Below, piece by piece: positions 54,335 through 62,479 of a stretch of DNA of 64,000 nucleotides; position 1 is the stretch's first letter, and every line of letters begins with the position of its first letter. The position numbers and the translations under genes are program-made. The notes under the pieces are model-generated. The model did no database searches and was not told the origin of the DNA. It saw only the letters and a program-made list of their open reading frames with translations. The stretch is taken from positions 3,678,501-3,742,500 of the forward strand of contig NZ_JAWPMM010000001.1 in the NCBI RefSeq assembly GCF_033344935.1, read 5' to 3'. The DNA is from Reichenbachiella sp. Lineage in GTDB: Bacteria > Bacteroidota > Bacteroidia > Cytophagales > Cyclobacteriaceae.

Positions 54335-55219
54335 ATGAAACCCACTTTACTCATTCTTGCTGCCGGCCGTGGCAGTCGATTTGGCGGAGCCAAACAAGTA
54401 GCCCCAATGGGCCCTCACGGAGAAACTATTATGGAATATAGTATCTACGATGCATTGAACAATGGATTCGAAAAGGTAGTCCTTGTGATCAATAAAGATG
54501 TGGAACAAGATACTTTCGACCTTGTCAATAAAATGACAGGAGCCAAAGATAAAATTTCTTACGCCTATCAGGATTTATATACAGAAATGATCCATCCTGA
54601 GATTCAGAAGCAAAGACTTAAACCTTGGGGCACTGCTCATGCTATAATGAGCGCCTGTGATTTAATTGATGGGAGCTTTGCTATGATTAATGCGGACGAT
54701 TACTACGGAAAAGACGCCTTCCAAACAATGGCGACCTACCTTCAGTCTCACACAGCTCCAAACAATTACAGCATGGTAGGCTACGATCTAAAAAATACAT
54801 TATCAGCCAATGGCACAGTTTCCAGAGGCATATCTATTAGCGACAAAAATGGTTTCCTTGCTTCCATAAAGGAAACGCATGAAATCCAAGCTGATGGAGA
54901 TAAAATCATCTCAGAAGGAGGAGTTGAGATTACAGAAGGATTGGCATCAATGAATTTTTGGGGATTTCAAAACAATCTTTTTGAAGAGTTGAAGTTTCAG
55001 TTTAAAGACTTTCTAAATTCCGCTAGCGACCTCACTAAGGATGAATATCAAATCCCAACAGTGATTGACCAAATGATAAAAAAAGGAATGATCGAAGTAT
55101 CAGTGCTTCACTCAGGTGCCAAATGGTTTGGAGTTACTTACAAGGAAGATGCAAAATATGCTGCTGAAACCATTCAAGGCTACGTTGCTGACGGAAAATA
55201 TCCTAGCCCACTTTGGTAA
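54335..55219 (+). CDS. Sugar nucleotidyltransferase-like protein
   Basis: 294 aa with a nucleotidyltransferase fold. The activated loop LILAAGRGSRFGGAKQVAPM, acidic metal site MINADDYYG, and VGYDLKNTLSANGTVSRGI are visible. It should make or bind an NDP-sugar, as in the glucose-1-phosphate thymidylyl/uridylyltransferase group, but the GRGSRFGGAKQ loop is not of the classic GalU or RmlA type. Possibly in one transcript with the preceding amidohydrolase (46 bp) and following peroxiredoxin (43 bp). Confidence 0.83.
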   Translation: MKPTLLILAAGRGSRFGGAKQVAPMGPHGETIMEYSIYDALNNGFEKVVLVINKDVEQDTFDLVNKMTGAKDKISYAYQDLYTEMIHPEIQKQRLKPWGTAHAIMSACDLIDGSFAMINADDYYGKDAFQTMATYLQSHTAPNNYSMVGYDLKNTLSANGTVSRGISISDKNGFLASIKETHEIQADGDKIISEGGVEITEGLASMNFWGFQNNLFEELKFQFKDFLNSASDLTKDEYQIPTVIDQMIKKGMIEVSVLHSGAKWFGVTYKEDAKYAAETIQGYVADGKYPSPLW

Positions 55220-55262
55220 TATAATTGAATAAAATTCATTAGATTTTAGCTTTAAAATACAT

Positions 55263-55733
55263 TTGACAATGGGACTAAATATTGGAGACGATTTACCAGA
55301 GGTAACGCTTGCAGATCAAGATGGCGCCTGGTTAAAGCTAAGGGATTATGTGGGTCAACCTGTAGTAGTATTTTTTTACCCTAAAGACAACACTCCGGTG
55401 TGTAACATTGAAGCTTGTGAATTCGAAGCTCATTACGGGGAATTGAAAAGTGCCGGTGTTAAAGTATTTGGAATAAGTAAAGACAGCGTATCCTCCCACA
55501 AGAAATTCGCCACTCGATTTCATCTGGAATATAGATTACTCAGTGATGTGAATGGAGAAGCCGAAAAGCTCTTTGGTGTAGGAAGAAAATTATTCGGCCT
55601 TCTTCAGGACCGAATAACTTTTGTTTTTGACAAAGATGGCAAGCTCATGCATACCATCAAATCTCAGCTTAATGGTCGACGACATGTAGATGAAACCCTA
55701 TCTGTACTCAACATAGAGACTCAACTAAAATAA
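55263..55733 (+). CDS. Peroxiredoxin (BCP/PrxQ type)
   Basis: 156 aa thioredoxin fold. The peroxidatic Cys C47 lies in FFYPKDNTPVCNIEACEFE and the resolving Cys C52 five residues later, as in the atypical 2-Cys BCP/PrxQ group. It reduces hydrogen peroxide and alkyl hydroperoxides using thioredoxin. No signal peptide, so cytoplasmic. Confidence 0.94.
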   Translation: MTMGLNIGDDLPEVTLADQDGAWLKLRDYVGQPVVVFFYPKDNTPVCNIEACEFEAHYGELKSAGVKVFGISKDSVSSHKKFATRFHLEYRLLSDVNGEAEKLFGVGRKLFGLLQDRITFVFDKDGKLMHTIKSQLNGRRHVDETLSVLNIETQLK

Positions 55734-55741
55734 ATCAGACC

Positions 55742-56575
55742 TTAAAATCCACCAATTTTAAGCGTTAAGTAATAATTAATCTCGTCAAACTCATCTGACA
55801 AGGTATTCACCAGTTGTAGATCTTGAGTAAATCTTTTAGAGACTCCTAAGTCCAGTCTGAAGTTGTGAGCAATATTTATTTCAAGGTTAGCTCCTGGCTC
55901 GATATACCAAAAGACATCTTCATCTACCAGGTTATCTCTATTGTCCCAGAAGTCTTCATTATCGGGATCTTCATACCCAAGCCAACCCGCTCCGGCTGAT
56001 ACCGGAAATGTGATATGTACGACTTCATTCGAAAAGAAAATTGGCTCAAGCATCAAGCCTCCATACCCCCCTTGTAAACGAACTTCATTTGTAGCGTCAT
56101 CTGGGTCAATATTTTGATACTTAGTAGTTGGAATAATTCCGTAGCCATCAATCCCAATAGCCAGAGTTCTATTGACTATCCAGGCACCTCGAATTCCAGC
56201 CATCACAAGTGTTTTATCTTTAAAATTTGAAGTCTTAAAACTCACTGCACCATAACCACCACTGTGATGCATCTTACCAGTAAGGGTTTTGATTTGATTT
56301 TTGTTTTTCTTAGGTTCTTCTTCTCTTTGATAGGGCTCAGTGGCTTGATAGTATTTAATGACCACAGGCTGAGTTGTTACTGTGTCTACTCTTATAGGTA
56401 ATTCCTCGTTAGGGTTATCCTCAACTATCGGAGTTTTCACTTCCTCTTTGTCATCTCCAAAATACTGAAGCTTTGGCTTCTCATTGATCGTATCCGATTT
56501 TTGAGAAATAATGGTCTGACCAAAAGTCGAAACAGAAAGCAGCAGAAGTCCGAGTAATATTTGAGTCTTTTTCAT
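55742..56575 (-). CDS. Outer-membrane-type beta-barrel protein of unknown function
   Basis: 277 aa from the ATG at 56575 (MKKTQILLGLLLLSVSTFGQ signal); the frame begins at 56638 but the longer start has no signal. After a Pro/Glu/Thr-rich linker with many acidic and proline residues (about 30-100), the last ~170 residues are beta-rich with alternating aromatic patterns (GGYGAVSFKTSNFKDKTLVM, VHITFPVSAGAGWLGYEDPD, ANLEINIAHNFRLDLGVSKR) and a C-terminal YYLTLKIGGF. Likely an eight-stranded barrel. No family assigned. Confidence 0.7.
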   Translation of the reverse strand: MKKTQILLGLLLLSVSTFGQTIISQKSDTINEKPKLQYFGDDKEEVKTPIVEDNPNEELPIRVDTVTTQPVVIKYYQATEPYQREEEPKKNKNQIKTLTGKMHHSGGYGAVSFKTSNFKDKTLVMAGIRGAWIVNRTLAIGIDGYGIIPTTKYQNIDPDDATNEVRLQGGYGGLMLEPIFFSNEVVHITFPVSAGAGWLGYEDPDNEDFWDNRDNLVDEDVFWYIEPGANLEINIAHNFRLDLGVSKRFTQDLQLVNTLSDEFDEINYYLTLKIGGF

Positions 56576-56687
56576 TATTTGATTAAAATTCCATATATAA
56601 TTAAGCAAAAGACAGCCTTGAAAATAATAGGTTTCCAATTCTTTGAAAAATAATTGAAGGATGTCTGGCTTTAGGAAAAAATCGTTC

Positions 56688-56695
56688 TAATTTTG
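56688..56695 (+). promoter_or_regulatory. -7 promoter box of the SRP RNA gene
   Basis: TAATTTTG matches the Bacteroidota -7 consensus TAnnTTTG exactly and lies 4 bp before the inferred RNA 5' end (56700), which is the expected distance. No TTG is found at the usual -33 spacing. Confidence 0.6.
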
Positions 56696-56699
56696 CAGT

Positions 56700-56790
56700 G
56701 GCAAATCAATACGACCAGCTCCTATTGAACTCCCCCAGGGCCGGAAGGCAGCAAGGGTAAATAGTCGTAGCGGTGCGATATGGGTTTGCC
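56700..56790 (+). ncRNA. ffs: Small bacterial signal recognition particle RNA (4.5S)
   Basis: About 91 nt. The apical conserved loop CCAGGGCCGGAAGGCAGCAA, with the GGAA tetraloop and the matching AGCAAGGGTAA internal loop, is unmistakable. The ends pair: GGCAAA at 56700-56705 with TTTGCC at 56785-56790, giving the expected long hairpin of the 4.5S type without an Alu domain. A T-rich run (ATTTTTATTT) follows. It binds Ffh and targets membrane proteins to SecYEG. A -7 box matches the 5' end. Confidence 0.95.
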
Positions 56791-56916
56791 ATTTTTATTT
56801 CCCTCTTTTCTTCTTCAGTCATCTGTTTTTTATCAATTCCAACGTGTCGAAGCTACGCAACAAGCTCCTTATTTTATTAAATCAATGAATCATTAATTCC
56901 TTGATTCTTTTCTTTA

Positions 56917-56924
56917 TAATTTTG
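56917..56924 (+). promoter_or_regulatory. -7 box upstream of the transaldolase-like gene
   Basis: TAATTTTG, an exact match to TAnnTTTG, 39 bp before the ATG. A TTG occurs only 13 bp upstream, closer than usual, so the -33 part is uncertain. Confidence 0.5.
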
Positions 56925-56963
56925 TCGGACTAGCAATTTCATTCACACTAAAAAAAAGAAAAT

Positions 56964-57620
56964 ATGAAATTTTTCATCGACACGGCCAACTTGGACGAAA
57001 TTCAAGAAGCTTATGACTTAGGCGTTTTGGACGGCGTGACTACAAACCCCTCATTGATGGCTAAAGAAGGCATCACGGGTCAGGCAAACATTTTAGCACA
57101 TTACAAAAAAATCTGTGATATCGTAGACAACAATGTAAGTGCAGAAGTTATTGCCACTGACTATGATAATATGATGAAGGAAGCGCATGAACTCGCCAAA
57201 ATCGATGATAAAATCGTGGTGAAAGTGCCAATGATCAAAGACGGCATCAAAACAATTAAGACATTGAGCAGCGAAGGGATTCGTACTAACTGTACGCTAA
57301 TCTTCAATGCTGGACAAGCCCTATTAGCAGCCAAAGCAGGTGCGTCTTACGTATCTCCTTTTATTGGCCGTTTGGATGATGTCTCAACAGACGGTTTACA
57401 ACTGATCGAGCAGATCGTTCACATTTATGGCAACTACCCAGAATTAGATACAGAGGTGTTAGCTGCTTCTGTAAGACACAATATGCATTTGATCCATTGC
57501 GCAGAAATTGGTGCAGACGTAGCCACTTGTCCGTTAAAGGTAATCACGGGTCTACTCAAGCACCCATTAACAGATAGTGGGTTAGCTCAGTTCTTAGCTG
57601 ATCACCAAAAAGGAAACTAA
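56964..57620 (+). CDS. fsa: Fructose-6-phosphate aldolase/transaldolase (small type)
   Basis: 218 aa, the short transaldolase family. Schiff-base Lys K87 in [44 protein letters not shown] and [19 protein letters not shown] are diagnostic, as is SPFIGRLDD. These proteins are either fructose-6-phosphate aldolases or class 3 transaldolases, and the two cannot be told apart by eye; together with rpe it could serve the pentose phosphate pathway. A small ORF and ftsE follow closely. Confidence 0.92.
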   Translation: MKFFIDTANLDEIQEAYDLGVLDGVTTNPSLMAKEGITGQANILAHYKKICDIVDNNVSAEVIATDYDNMMKEAHELAKIDDKIVVKVPMIKDGIKTIKTLSSEGIRTNCTLIFNAGQALLAAKAGASYVSPFIGRLDDVSTDGLQLIEQIVHIYGNYPELDTEVLAASVRHNMHLIHCAEIGADVATCPLKVITGLLKHPLTDSGLAQFLADHQKGN

Positions 57621-57646
57621 TTTCTGATTTTATCATCTCGTAGTTC

Positions 57647-57850
57647 ATGCACATCATTAAGGTAAAAGGAAAGGCCAAAATACCGGACTACATCCAACTA
57701 CGGGATGATGATTTCGTTTTAATTGCCTATTTTCGAGCGGATCGCCCGTTAAAAAAACTAGACAAATATGGTCTGGAGGGCAAAGAGGAAGCACTCAAAG
57801 CAATTATAGAGCAACTTCCTTTCGGGAAAATTCAACCTTTAAACATATAG
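57647..57850 (+). CDS. Small protein of unknown function between fsa and ftsE
   Basis: 67 aa, MHIIKVKGKAKIPDYIQLRD at the start and LKKLDKYGLEGKEEALKAII later; mixed beta strands then one helix, no signal or membrane helix. The 5-bp gap to ftsE and 26-bp gap to fsa, same strand, support it as a real gene. No family recognised. Confidence 0.7.
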   Translation: MHIIKVKGKAKIPDYIQLRDDDFVLIAYFRADRPLKKLDKYGLEGKEEALKAIIEQLPFGKIQPLNI

Positions 57851-57855
57851 ACACA

Positions 57856-58566
57856 ATGGAATTTAGTTCGAACCCTGTGGTAGAAGTCAACGACGCAACG
57901 ATCTATCAAGAAAATCAGGCCGTGCTCAGTTCTATTAGTTTCAAAATTGAAAAGGGTGAATTTGTCTTTTTGGTAGGACGAACTGGGAGTGGAAAATCCT
58001 CTCTACTCAAAACTTTATATGCTGACCTAGATCTAAGAGAGGGAACCGCTGATGTCGCTGGATTTAACATCAAAAACATAAAGTCTAAAGACGTGCCTTT
58101 TCTAAGAAGAAAAATAGGCATCATTTTTCAGGACTTTCAGCTATTTCCAGATCGAACGGTAACAGAGAACCTTATATTCGTCATGAAGGCTACAGGCTGG
58201 AAGGATAAGTCAAAAATCAAAACCAGATTAGCAGAAGTACTCATGCGTGTAGGGTTGGGCGCAGCTGCAGACAAACAACCTCACCAATTATCTGGGGGTG
58301 AACAACAGCGCGTGGTTATCGCTAGAGCGCTCATCAATGAACCTGCCATCCTTATTGCTGACGAACCTACTGGAAACCTCGACCCTGAAGTATCTGATGG
58401 CATTTTCAATCTATTCTTAGAAATCAATAGAAGTGGCACAGCTGTACTGATGGCTACCCACAATCACACCTTTATCACTGAATACCCTCACCGCACACTC
58501 AAATGCGAAGGAGGCAAGCTCTTAGACTCTGAAAAAGAAGAGTTTGAGTTGAGCGGGCATTATTAA
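57856..58566 (+). CDS. ftsE: FtsE-like cell-division ABC ATPase
   Basis: 236 aa. Walker A VGRTGSGKSSLLKTLY (about residue 35-50), Q-loop IIFQDFQLFPDRTVTENL typical of FtsE, signature LSGGEQQRVVIARAL, Walker B ILIADEPTGNLDP, and switch His in ATHNHT. FtsE with the permease FtsX controls peptidoglycan hydrolases at the division site. No ftsX gene is adjacent, so the partner must be elsewhere. LolD-like function is an alternative. Confidence 0.87.
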   Translation: MEFSSNPVVEVNDATIYQENQAVLSSISFKIEKGEFVFLVGRTGSGKSSLLKTLYADLDLREGTADVAGFNIKNIKSKDVPFLRRKIGIIFQDFQLFPDRTVTENLIFVMKATGWKDKSKIKTRLAEVLMRVGLGAAADKQPHQLSGGEQQRVVIARALINEPAILIADEPTGNLDPEVSDGIFNLFLEINRSGTAVLMATHNHTFITEYPHRTLKCEGGKLLDSEKEEFELSGHY

Positions 58567-58582
58567 AAACTAACCCGACTTT

Positions 58583-59310
58583 ATGCACCTATCAACTTTA
58601 CCCTACCAATTTCTTGCAAACTTCAAAAATCACATTGGCACCTACCTAATTATTATTTTAAATGTGATCTCCTTTGGTTTTCAAGATCATTCATTTAATG
58701 TAAGAAGTCTGTTATCCGAAGGTGCCAATTTTGCTCCATATTCTTTAACCAATCAACCCTATAGATTAATCTCTTCAGTATTCTTACATGGAGGTTTTAT
58801 CCATCTAATTATCAACCTCTATAATCTCTACTTTGTAGGGAAAACAGTTGAAGAAAAGGTAGGTGTTATTCAATTCTTACACCTCTATTTTTTTTATGGA
58901 ATTACGGCATCCATAGCGAGTTGTCAATTCAATCTTTTTACGATAAGTGTTGGCGCTAGTGGAGCCATCTTTGGCTCGTATGCATTTCTATTTCTCAAAG
59001 AGTGGAACGAAAGCAATACTCAAAGAAAATCACTCCTGATAAACTTTATCATTTTTGCCTTTATAAATACCATTTTCATTCGTCACCTTAATATAGATGT
59101 GTATGCCCACTTAGGAGGCACTTTAGCAGGAGCCTGCTCTTTCATTTTACTACAGGTTTTCCAAAAATCAACAACAAGCCTCTTACTTTGGGTACTACCA
59201 ATTGGTTTGTATTTTTTTATACCCAACACACAACCTCAGTATTATAGTGCCTACAATTACACAATTCAAAAAGACGACCACATTAGATCAGCTTTAAATT
59301 CTTATTACTT
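58583..59310 (+). pseudogene. 5' part of a rhomboid-MORN-TonB_C fusion gene, cut by an IS element
   Basis: Residues 1-242 of the original protein. A rhomboid intramembrane protease with seven predicted membrane helices: the HGGFIHLIINLYNL signature, catalytic Ser S126 in GASGAIFG and His H176 in VYAHLGG, so the protease core is complete. The seventh helix (TSLLLWVLPIGLYFFIP) would put the C-terminus outside the inner membrane. The IS at 59311 replaces the tail by four residues and a TGA (59321-59323); a truncated 246-aa protease could still be made. Removing the IS and one CTT copy joins this frame exactly to the ORF at 60641-61799. Confidence 0.9.
59308..59310. repeat. Left 3-bp target-site duplication (CTT)
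   Basis: CTT directly before the left IS end; the same CTT follows the right end at 60638-60640. Three bases is the usual duplication for IS3-family elements. Confidence 0.85.
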
Positions 59311-59351
59311 TGTCTCGTCCTGAAATAAGTTGACACAAAAACGACTTATTT

Positions 59352-59759
59352 ATGAAAGACGAGAAGCGCAGTTCTTTAGGAGGGAAAAAGCGCACCCAGC
59401 GCGACTACAACATGGGCTTTAAACTGGCGGTTGTATCTGAAGTGGAAAAAGGCGAAATGACCTACAAGCAAGCCCAAAAAACTTATGGTATACAAGGAAG
59501 GAGTACAGTTTTGGTTTGGTTACGCAGATATGGTAAATTAGACTGGAGTCACCCGAAGCAACACTTTATGGCCTCACCTAAATCAAAAGAGACACCAGCA
59601 CAGAAGATCAAGCGATTAGAACGTGAATTATCTGATGAGCGATTGAAGAATGAGATTCTTAATATGATGATTGACATCTCAGACAAAGAACACGGAACTT
59701 CAATCAGAAAAAAGGGATTACCCAAACAATCTGGCGCATCCGAGAAGAAAAGCACGTGA
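59352..59759 (+). CDS. IS3-family transposase OrfA
   Basis: 135 aa. Helix-turn-helix DNA-binding part KLAVVSEVEKGEMTYKQAQK with YGIQGRSTVLVWLRRYG, then a C-terminal leucine-zipper-like helix (QKIKRLERELSDERLKNEIL). It recognises the terminal repeats. The stop overlaps the start of orfB. Confidence 0.93.
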   Translation: MKDEKRSSLGGKKRTQRDYNMGFKLAVVSEVEKGEMTYKQAQKTYGIQGRSTVLVWLRRYGKLDWSHPKQHFMASPKSKETPAQKIKRLERELSDERLKNEILNMMIDISDKEHGTSIRKKGLPKQSGASEKKST

Positions 59760-60598
59760 GTCTCTCACGTAGCTGTCGACTGTTTGGGATTAGTAGACAG
59801 GCGGTTTATCAATCAATACAGAGATCTAAGCAAAGAGCAGAAGAACTCTCCAGGATCAAACCCCTTGTCCAAAAGGTAAGGATGCAAATGCCCCGACTGG
59901 GCACGCGGAAGCTGTACCATTCATTGAAAGGTGAATTTGACCGGCAAAACATAAAAGTGGGTAGAGATGCTTTGTTCAACTATTTAAGAGCCGAACACCT
60001 GCTCATCAAGCCAAAGAAGAATTATACAAAAACTACCAACAGTAAGCATTGGTTGAGAAAATACCCCAACCTATTGAAGGATCGGAAAGCTATTCGCCCT
60101 GAAGAAGTTTTTGTCAGTGATATTACTTACATCAAAAGTAGGGAGCGAACCCATTACCTCTCTTTGGTCACAGATGCATATAGTAGAAAGATTATGGGCT
60201 ATCACCTCAGTGATGACATGAGTGCTGAACACGTGGTCAAAGCACTGAAAGTTGCTGTCAAAAACAGAAAAACAACCCAAACGCTTATTCATCATTCCGA
60301 TAGAGGATTACAATATTGCTCCACTCTTTATCAGTCTGAGCTTAGTAATCATCAAATCACCCCATCTATGACCGATGGGTATGACTGCTATCAAAATGCA
60401 CTAGCAGAAAGAGTTAATGGTATCCTAAAGGGGGAGTTCCTCATTCATAAATGCAATACTGGCCAAGAATTGAAAATACTGATCAAAGAGTCAATAGATA
60501 CCTACAACAATCAAAGACCTCATCTAAGTCTCAACTATAAAACACCTAACTTTATACATGAAAAAACCTGTGAATATCAATCCACAGGTTTTACTTAA
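59756..60598 (+). CDS. IS3-family transposase OrfB (DDE integrase domain)
   Basis: 280 aa from a GTG at 59756 that overlaps the orfA stop (GTGA). The catalytic triad is D122 (FVSDITYIKS), D182 (IHHSDRGLQYCS) and E218 (NALAERVNGILK), with 35 residues between the last two, the DD(35)E of the IS3 family. It may be made as an OrfAB fusion by -1 frameshift or by coupled restart; no textbook slippery A6G heptamer was seen. A hairpin (60563-60572 with 60583-60592) covers its end. Confidence 0.95.
   Translation: MSLSRSCRLFGISRQAVYQSIQRSKQRAEELSRIKPLVQKVRMQMPRLGTRKLYHSLKGEFDRQNIKVGRDALFNYLRAEHLLIKPKKNYTKTTNSKHWLRKYPNLLKDRKAIRPEEVFVSDITYIKSRERTHYLSLVTDAYSRKIMGYHLSDDMSAEHVVKALKVAVKNRKTTQTLIHHSDRGLQYCSTLYQSELSNHQITPSMTDGYDCYQNALAERVNGILKGEFLIHKCNTGQELKILIKESIDTYNNQRPHLSLNYKTPNFIHEKTCEYQSTGFT
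60563..60592 (+). terminator. Hairpin at the end of orfB
   Basis: AAAACCTGTG (60563-60572) pairs with CACAGGTTTT (60583-60592), ten perfect pairs. Overlaps the last codons of the transposase gene; may stop transcription leaving the IS. Confidence 0.65.
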
Positions 60599-60637
60599 AT
60601 CTTTTTAAAAACCGTCAACCTATTTTAGGACGGGTCA

Positions 60638-60640
60638 CTT
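60638..60640. repeat. Right 3-bp target-site duplication (CTT)
   Basis: Matches 59308-59310 on the other side of the IS. Confidence 0.85.
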
Positions 60641-61799
60641 AGATAATGATGAGCACGCAGCTAAAATCAAAGTAATAAAAGATTTACCAGACTCTATCGC
60701 CATACAATTTGCAACTATTAAAAACTTACCCAAAGCACTTCAACTTGACACTGCCATCATCCTGGACTTTTTCAGACTTAGGAAAAAACAGATTTTTTAT
60801 TTTCTAATGCTATTAGAGAATGATTCCTTCTTGTATGAAGACAGCATTCTATTCATCCGAGATCAATTAGCGCAATCGGCAAGACCCCATTATGCTTTGG
60901 ATTTTAATTACAAATCCAATGAAAATTCCGTTAACATCAATAACCAAGGATTGAAGCAAGAAAGAGAATATTATGATAAAAACTGGGACACTACCCCATA
61001 TGTATACAAGGCCGAATATTATAGAATAGGCACTAAAGATAGTCTCGGCAACTGGCACGGAAAAATTATTGATTACTATGCTGACGATACACCTCAAATG
61101 AGGGGCACTTATCATAGAGATCTCAAACAAGGAATATTCATATACTACAACGAAGACGGTACCGTCTCTTCTGCTGGGTGCTATGAAAATGACCAACGCA
61201 TAGGCAAATGGGAATACTATTATTCCAATAATATGCTGAGCTCAGAAATTAGATACATTAATAATTTCTCTTATATTGAAAATATATATGATTCTTTAGG
61301 GCAACAATTGGTCAAAGATGGTAAAGGCATTGATATAGATTATCACCCAAATGGAGCCATTGCGGTTAAAAGAACAATTGAAGGAGGATTGAACCATGGA
61401 GTATATGAAGGGTATTATGAAAATGGAGACCCTTATTTCATAGAATATCATAAGAAAGGCTTTTTGGATTATGGCATTTCATATGACTCTTTAGGCAATG
61501 TATATCGCTATGAGGAACATACTATCTGGCCATACCCAACTGGTGGCTATGAAAAATTAGTGGCATACTTTGAAGCCAACAATCAAATGAAATCCGATGA
61601 CTTTGATGATTATGTCGAATTAAAGTTTAGAGTAAGGAAAAATGGAAGTATTCATGAGATAGTTGTTACCAAAAGCATACACCCGACATTAGACAAACAC
61701 GCAGAACATCTACTTATCAATGGTCCAAGTTGGCAACCAGCCAAGATTCACGGTTTTGAAATAGTAGAAAGAAGTGCAATTGTTCGGGTAATGTTTTAA
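60641..61799 (+). pseudogene. 3' part of the rhomboid-MORN-TonB_C fusion gene, separated from its start
   Basis: In the rejoined frame this gives residues 243-628 of the original protein; an internal ATG at 60807 opens a 330-aa frame but with no signal peptide. After a linker, residues with MORN_2/YwqK-like repeats follow: DSLGNWHGKIIDYYADDTPQ, GIFIYYNEDGTVSSAGCYEN, RIGKWEYYYSNNMLSSEIRY, GIDIDYHPNGAIAVKRTIEG, HGVYEGYYENGDPYFIEYHK. The end (VELKFRVRKNGSIHEIVVTK, LINGPSWQPAKIHG) resembles a TonB C-terminal domain. If expressed alone it would stay in the cytoplasm and lack the protease, so it is probably dead. Confidence 0.88.
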
Positions 61800-62188
61800 T
61801 AATTGACTTCCCCTTATTACTAAAGCAGACGCCTTTCGGTATACATGTGATTGCTGCTATAAGAAATTTGAATGAGCACTTTGCTACAAGGACATTGTTG
61901 CATTCAACTATTTCGAGTTGATTTCAAACTCCAGCCATATCTTTCAATGAGACCATAGCCTTTGACAGCGCTGTAGTCCGGTACTAGTGTTATAATACCA
62001 ATCTATAAGGAAGAATCAATGGGCTTTAAATAGATCCAATTAGAATGAAATAAGGTATAAAAACCCGAACCAAAGAAATACAGGATATTTGACAATCCCG
62101 GAGCGTTGTATCGATAGACAGCTCGTTCCCCGCCGGCTACTCTCACCCGTATTACCGTAGTAGCATTTCATTTTTTGGACATAAAAAA
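61800..62188. other. Intergenic region between the split gene and the rRNA operon
   Basis: About 390 bp. No supported gene; all three frames on both strands are interrupted as far as I checked. It contains a 5S rRNA fragment at 62137-62166. Confidence 0.5.
62137..62166 (-). repeat. Fragment of a 5S rRNA 3' region
   Basis: 30 bp matching the intact 5S gene at 62238-62267 in about 27 of 30 positions (both share CGTATTACCGTAGTA). It lies outside the terminator, so it is a remnant of a duplication or recombination. Confidence 0.65.
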
Positions 62189-62214
62189 AGGGATGCTGTA
62201 AAAACAACATCCCT
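62182..62214 (-). terminator. Intrinsic terminator of the rRNA operon
   Basis: On the minus strand AGGGATGTTGT pairs with ACAGCATCCCT (62204-62214 and 62189-62199), eleven pairs with one G-U, followed by a run of seven U (62188-62182). It is 12 bp past the 5S gene. Confidence 0.93.
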
Positions 62215-62225
62215 ATTTGATAAAA

Positions 62226-62335
62226 TCTGGCGACGACCTACTCTCCCGCGTATTACCGTAGTACCATCGGCGCTGAGTGGCTTAACTGCTCTGTTCGGAA
62301 TGGGAAGAGGTGGACACACTCGCAATAATCACCAT
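62226..62335 (-). rRNA. rrf: 5S ribosomal RNA
   Basis: About 110 nt. Reads on the minus strand with CCACCTCTTCCCATTCCGAA, CAGAGCAGTTAAGCC and GATGGTACTACGGTAA, the standard 5S landmarks. The ends (GGTGATTATTGCGAG and GGTCGTCGCCAG) form its terminal region. Exact ends are estimated. It is the last gene of the rRNA operon. Confidence 0.93.
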
Positions 62336-62354
62336 AAAGTCTTGATGAGTGTCT

Positions 62355-62449
62355 AGTACTAAGTATATAGTACCAAGACATCATTTAATTTCTTTAAGTA
62401 GTAATCTCATTTGATTATTACTTTGTACTAAATACCTGGTACTTAGTAC
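62355..62449. repeat. Palindromic spacer elements between 23S and 5S
   Basis: AGTACTAAGTATATAGTAC (62355-62373) and GTACTAAATACC with TGGTACTTAGTAC (62425-62449) are near-palindromes related to each other. They may form part of the processing stems of the rRNA precursor. They are not coding. Confidence 0.5.
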
Positions 62450-62479
62450 TGTTTTTGACATGAATATTGTGAAAGAAAG

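Larger units (their letters stand above)
59311..60637 (+). mobile_element. IS3-family insertion sequence, 1327 bp
   Basis: Bounded by imperfect terminal inverted repeats: left TGTCTCGTCCTGAAATAAGT (then TGAC), right, read inward, TGACCCGTCCTAAAATAGGT (then TGAC), about 20 of 24 bases alike and both starting with TG. It contains overlapping orfA and orfB with DD35E spacing, and is flanked by CTT duplications. Everything needed for movement seems intact, and the perfect duplication suggests a fairly recent insertion. Confidence 0.95.

Noticed and set aside
59311..60637. Programmed -1 frameshift between orfA and orfB
   Set aside because: No standard A6G slippery heptamer seen; the GTGA overlap may simply allow coupled restart, so no site is called.
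61800..62136. Possible decayed transposase or gene remnant
   Set aside because: All frames contain stops and nothing recognisable; left as plain intergenic.
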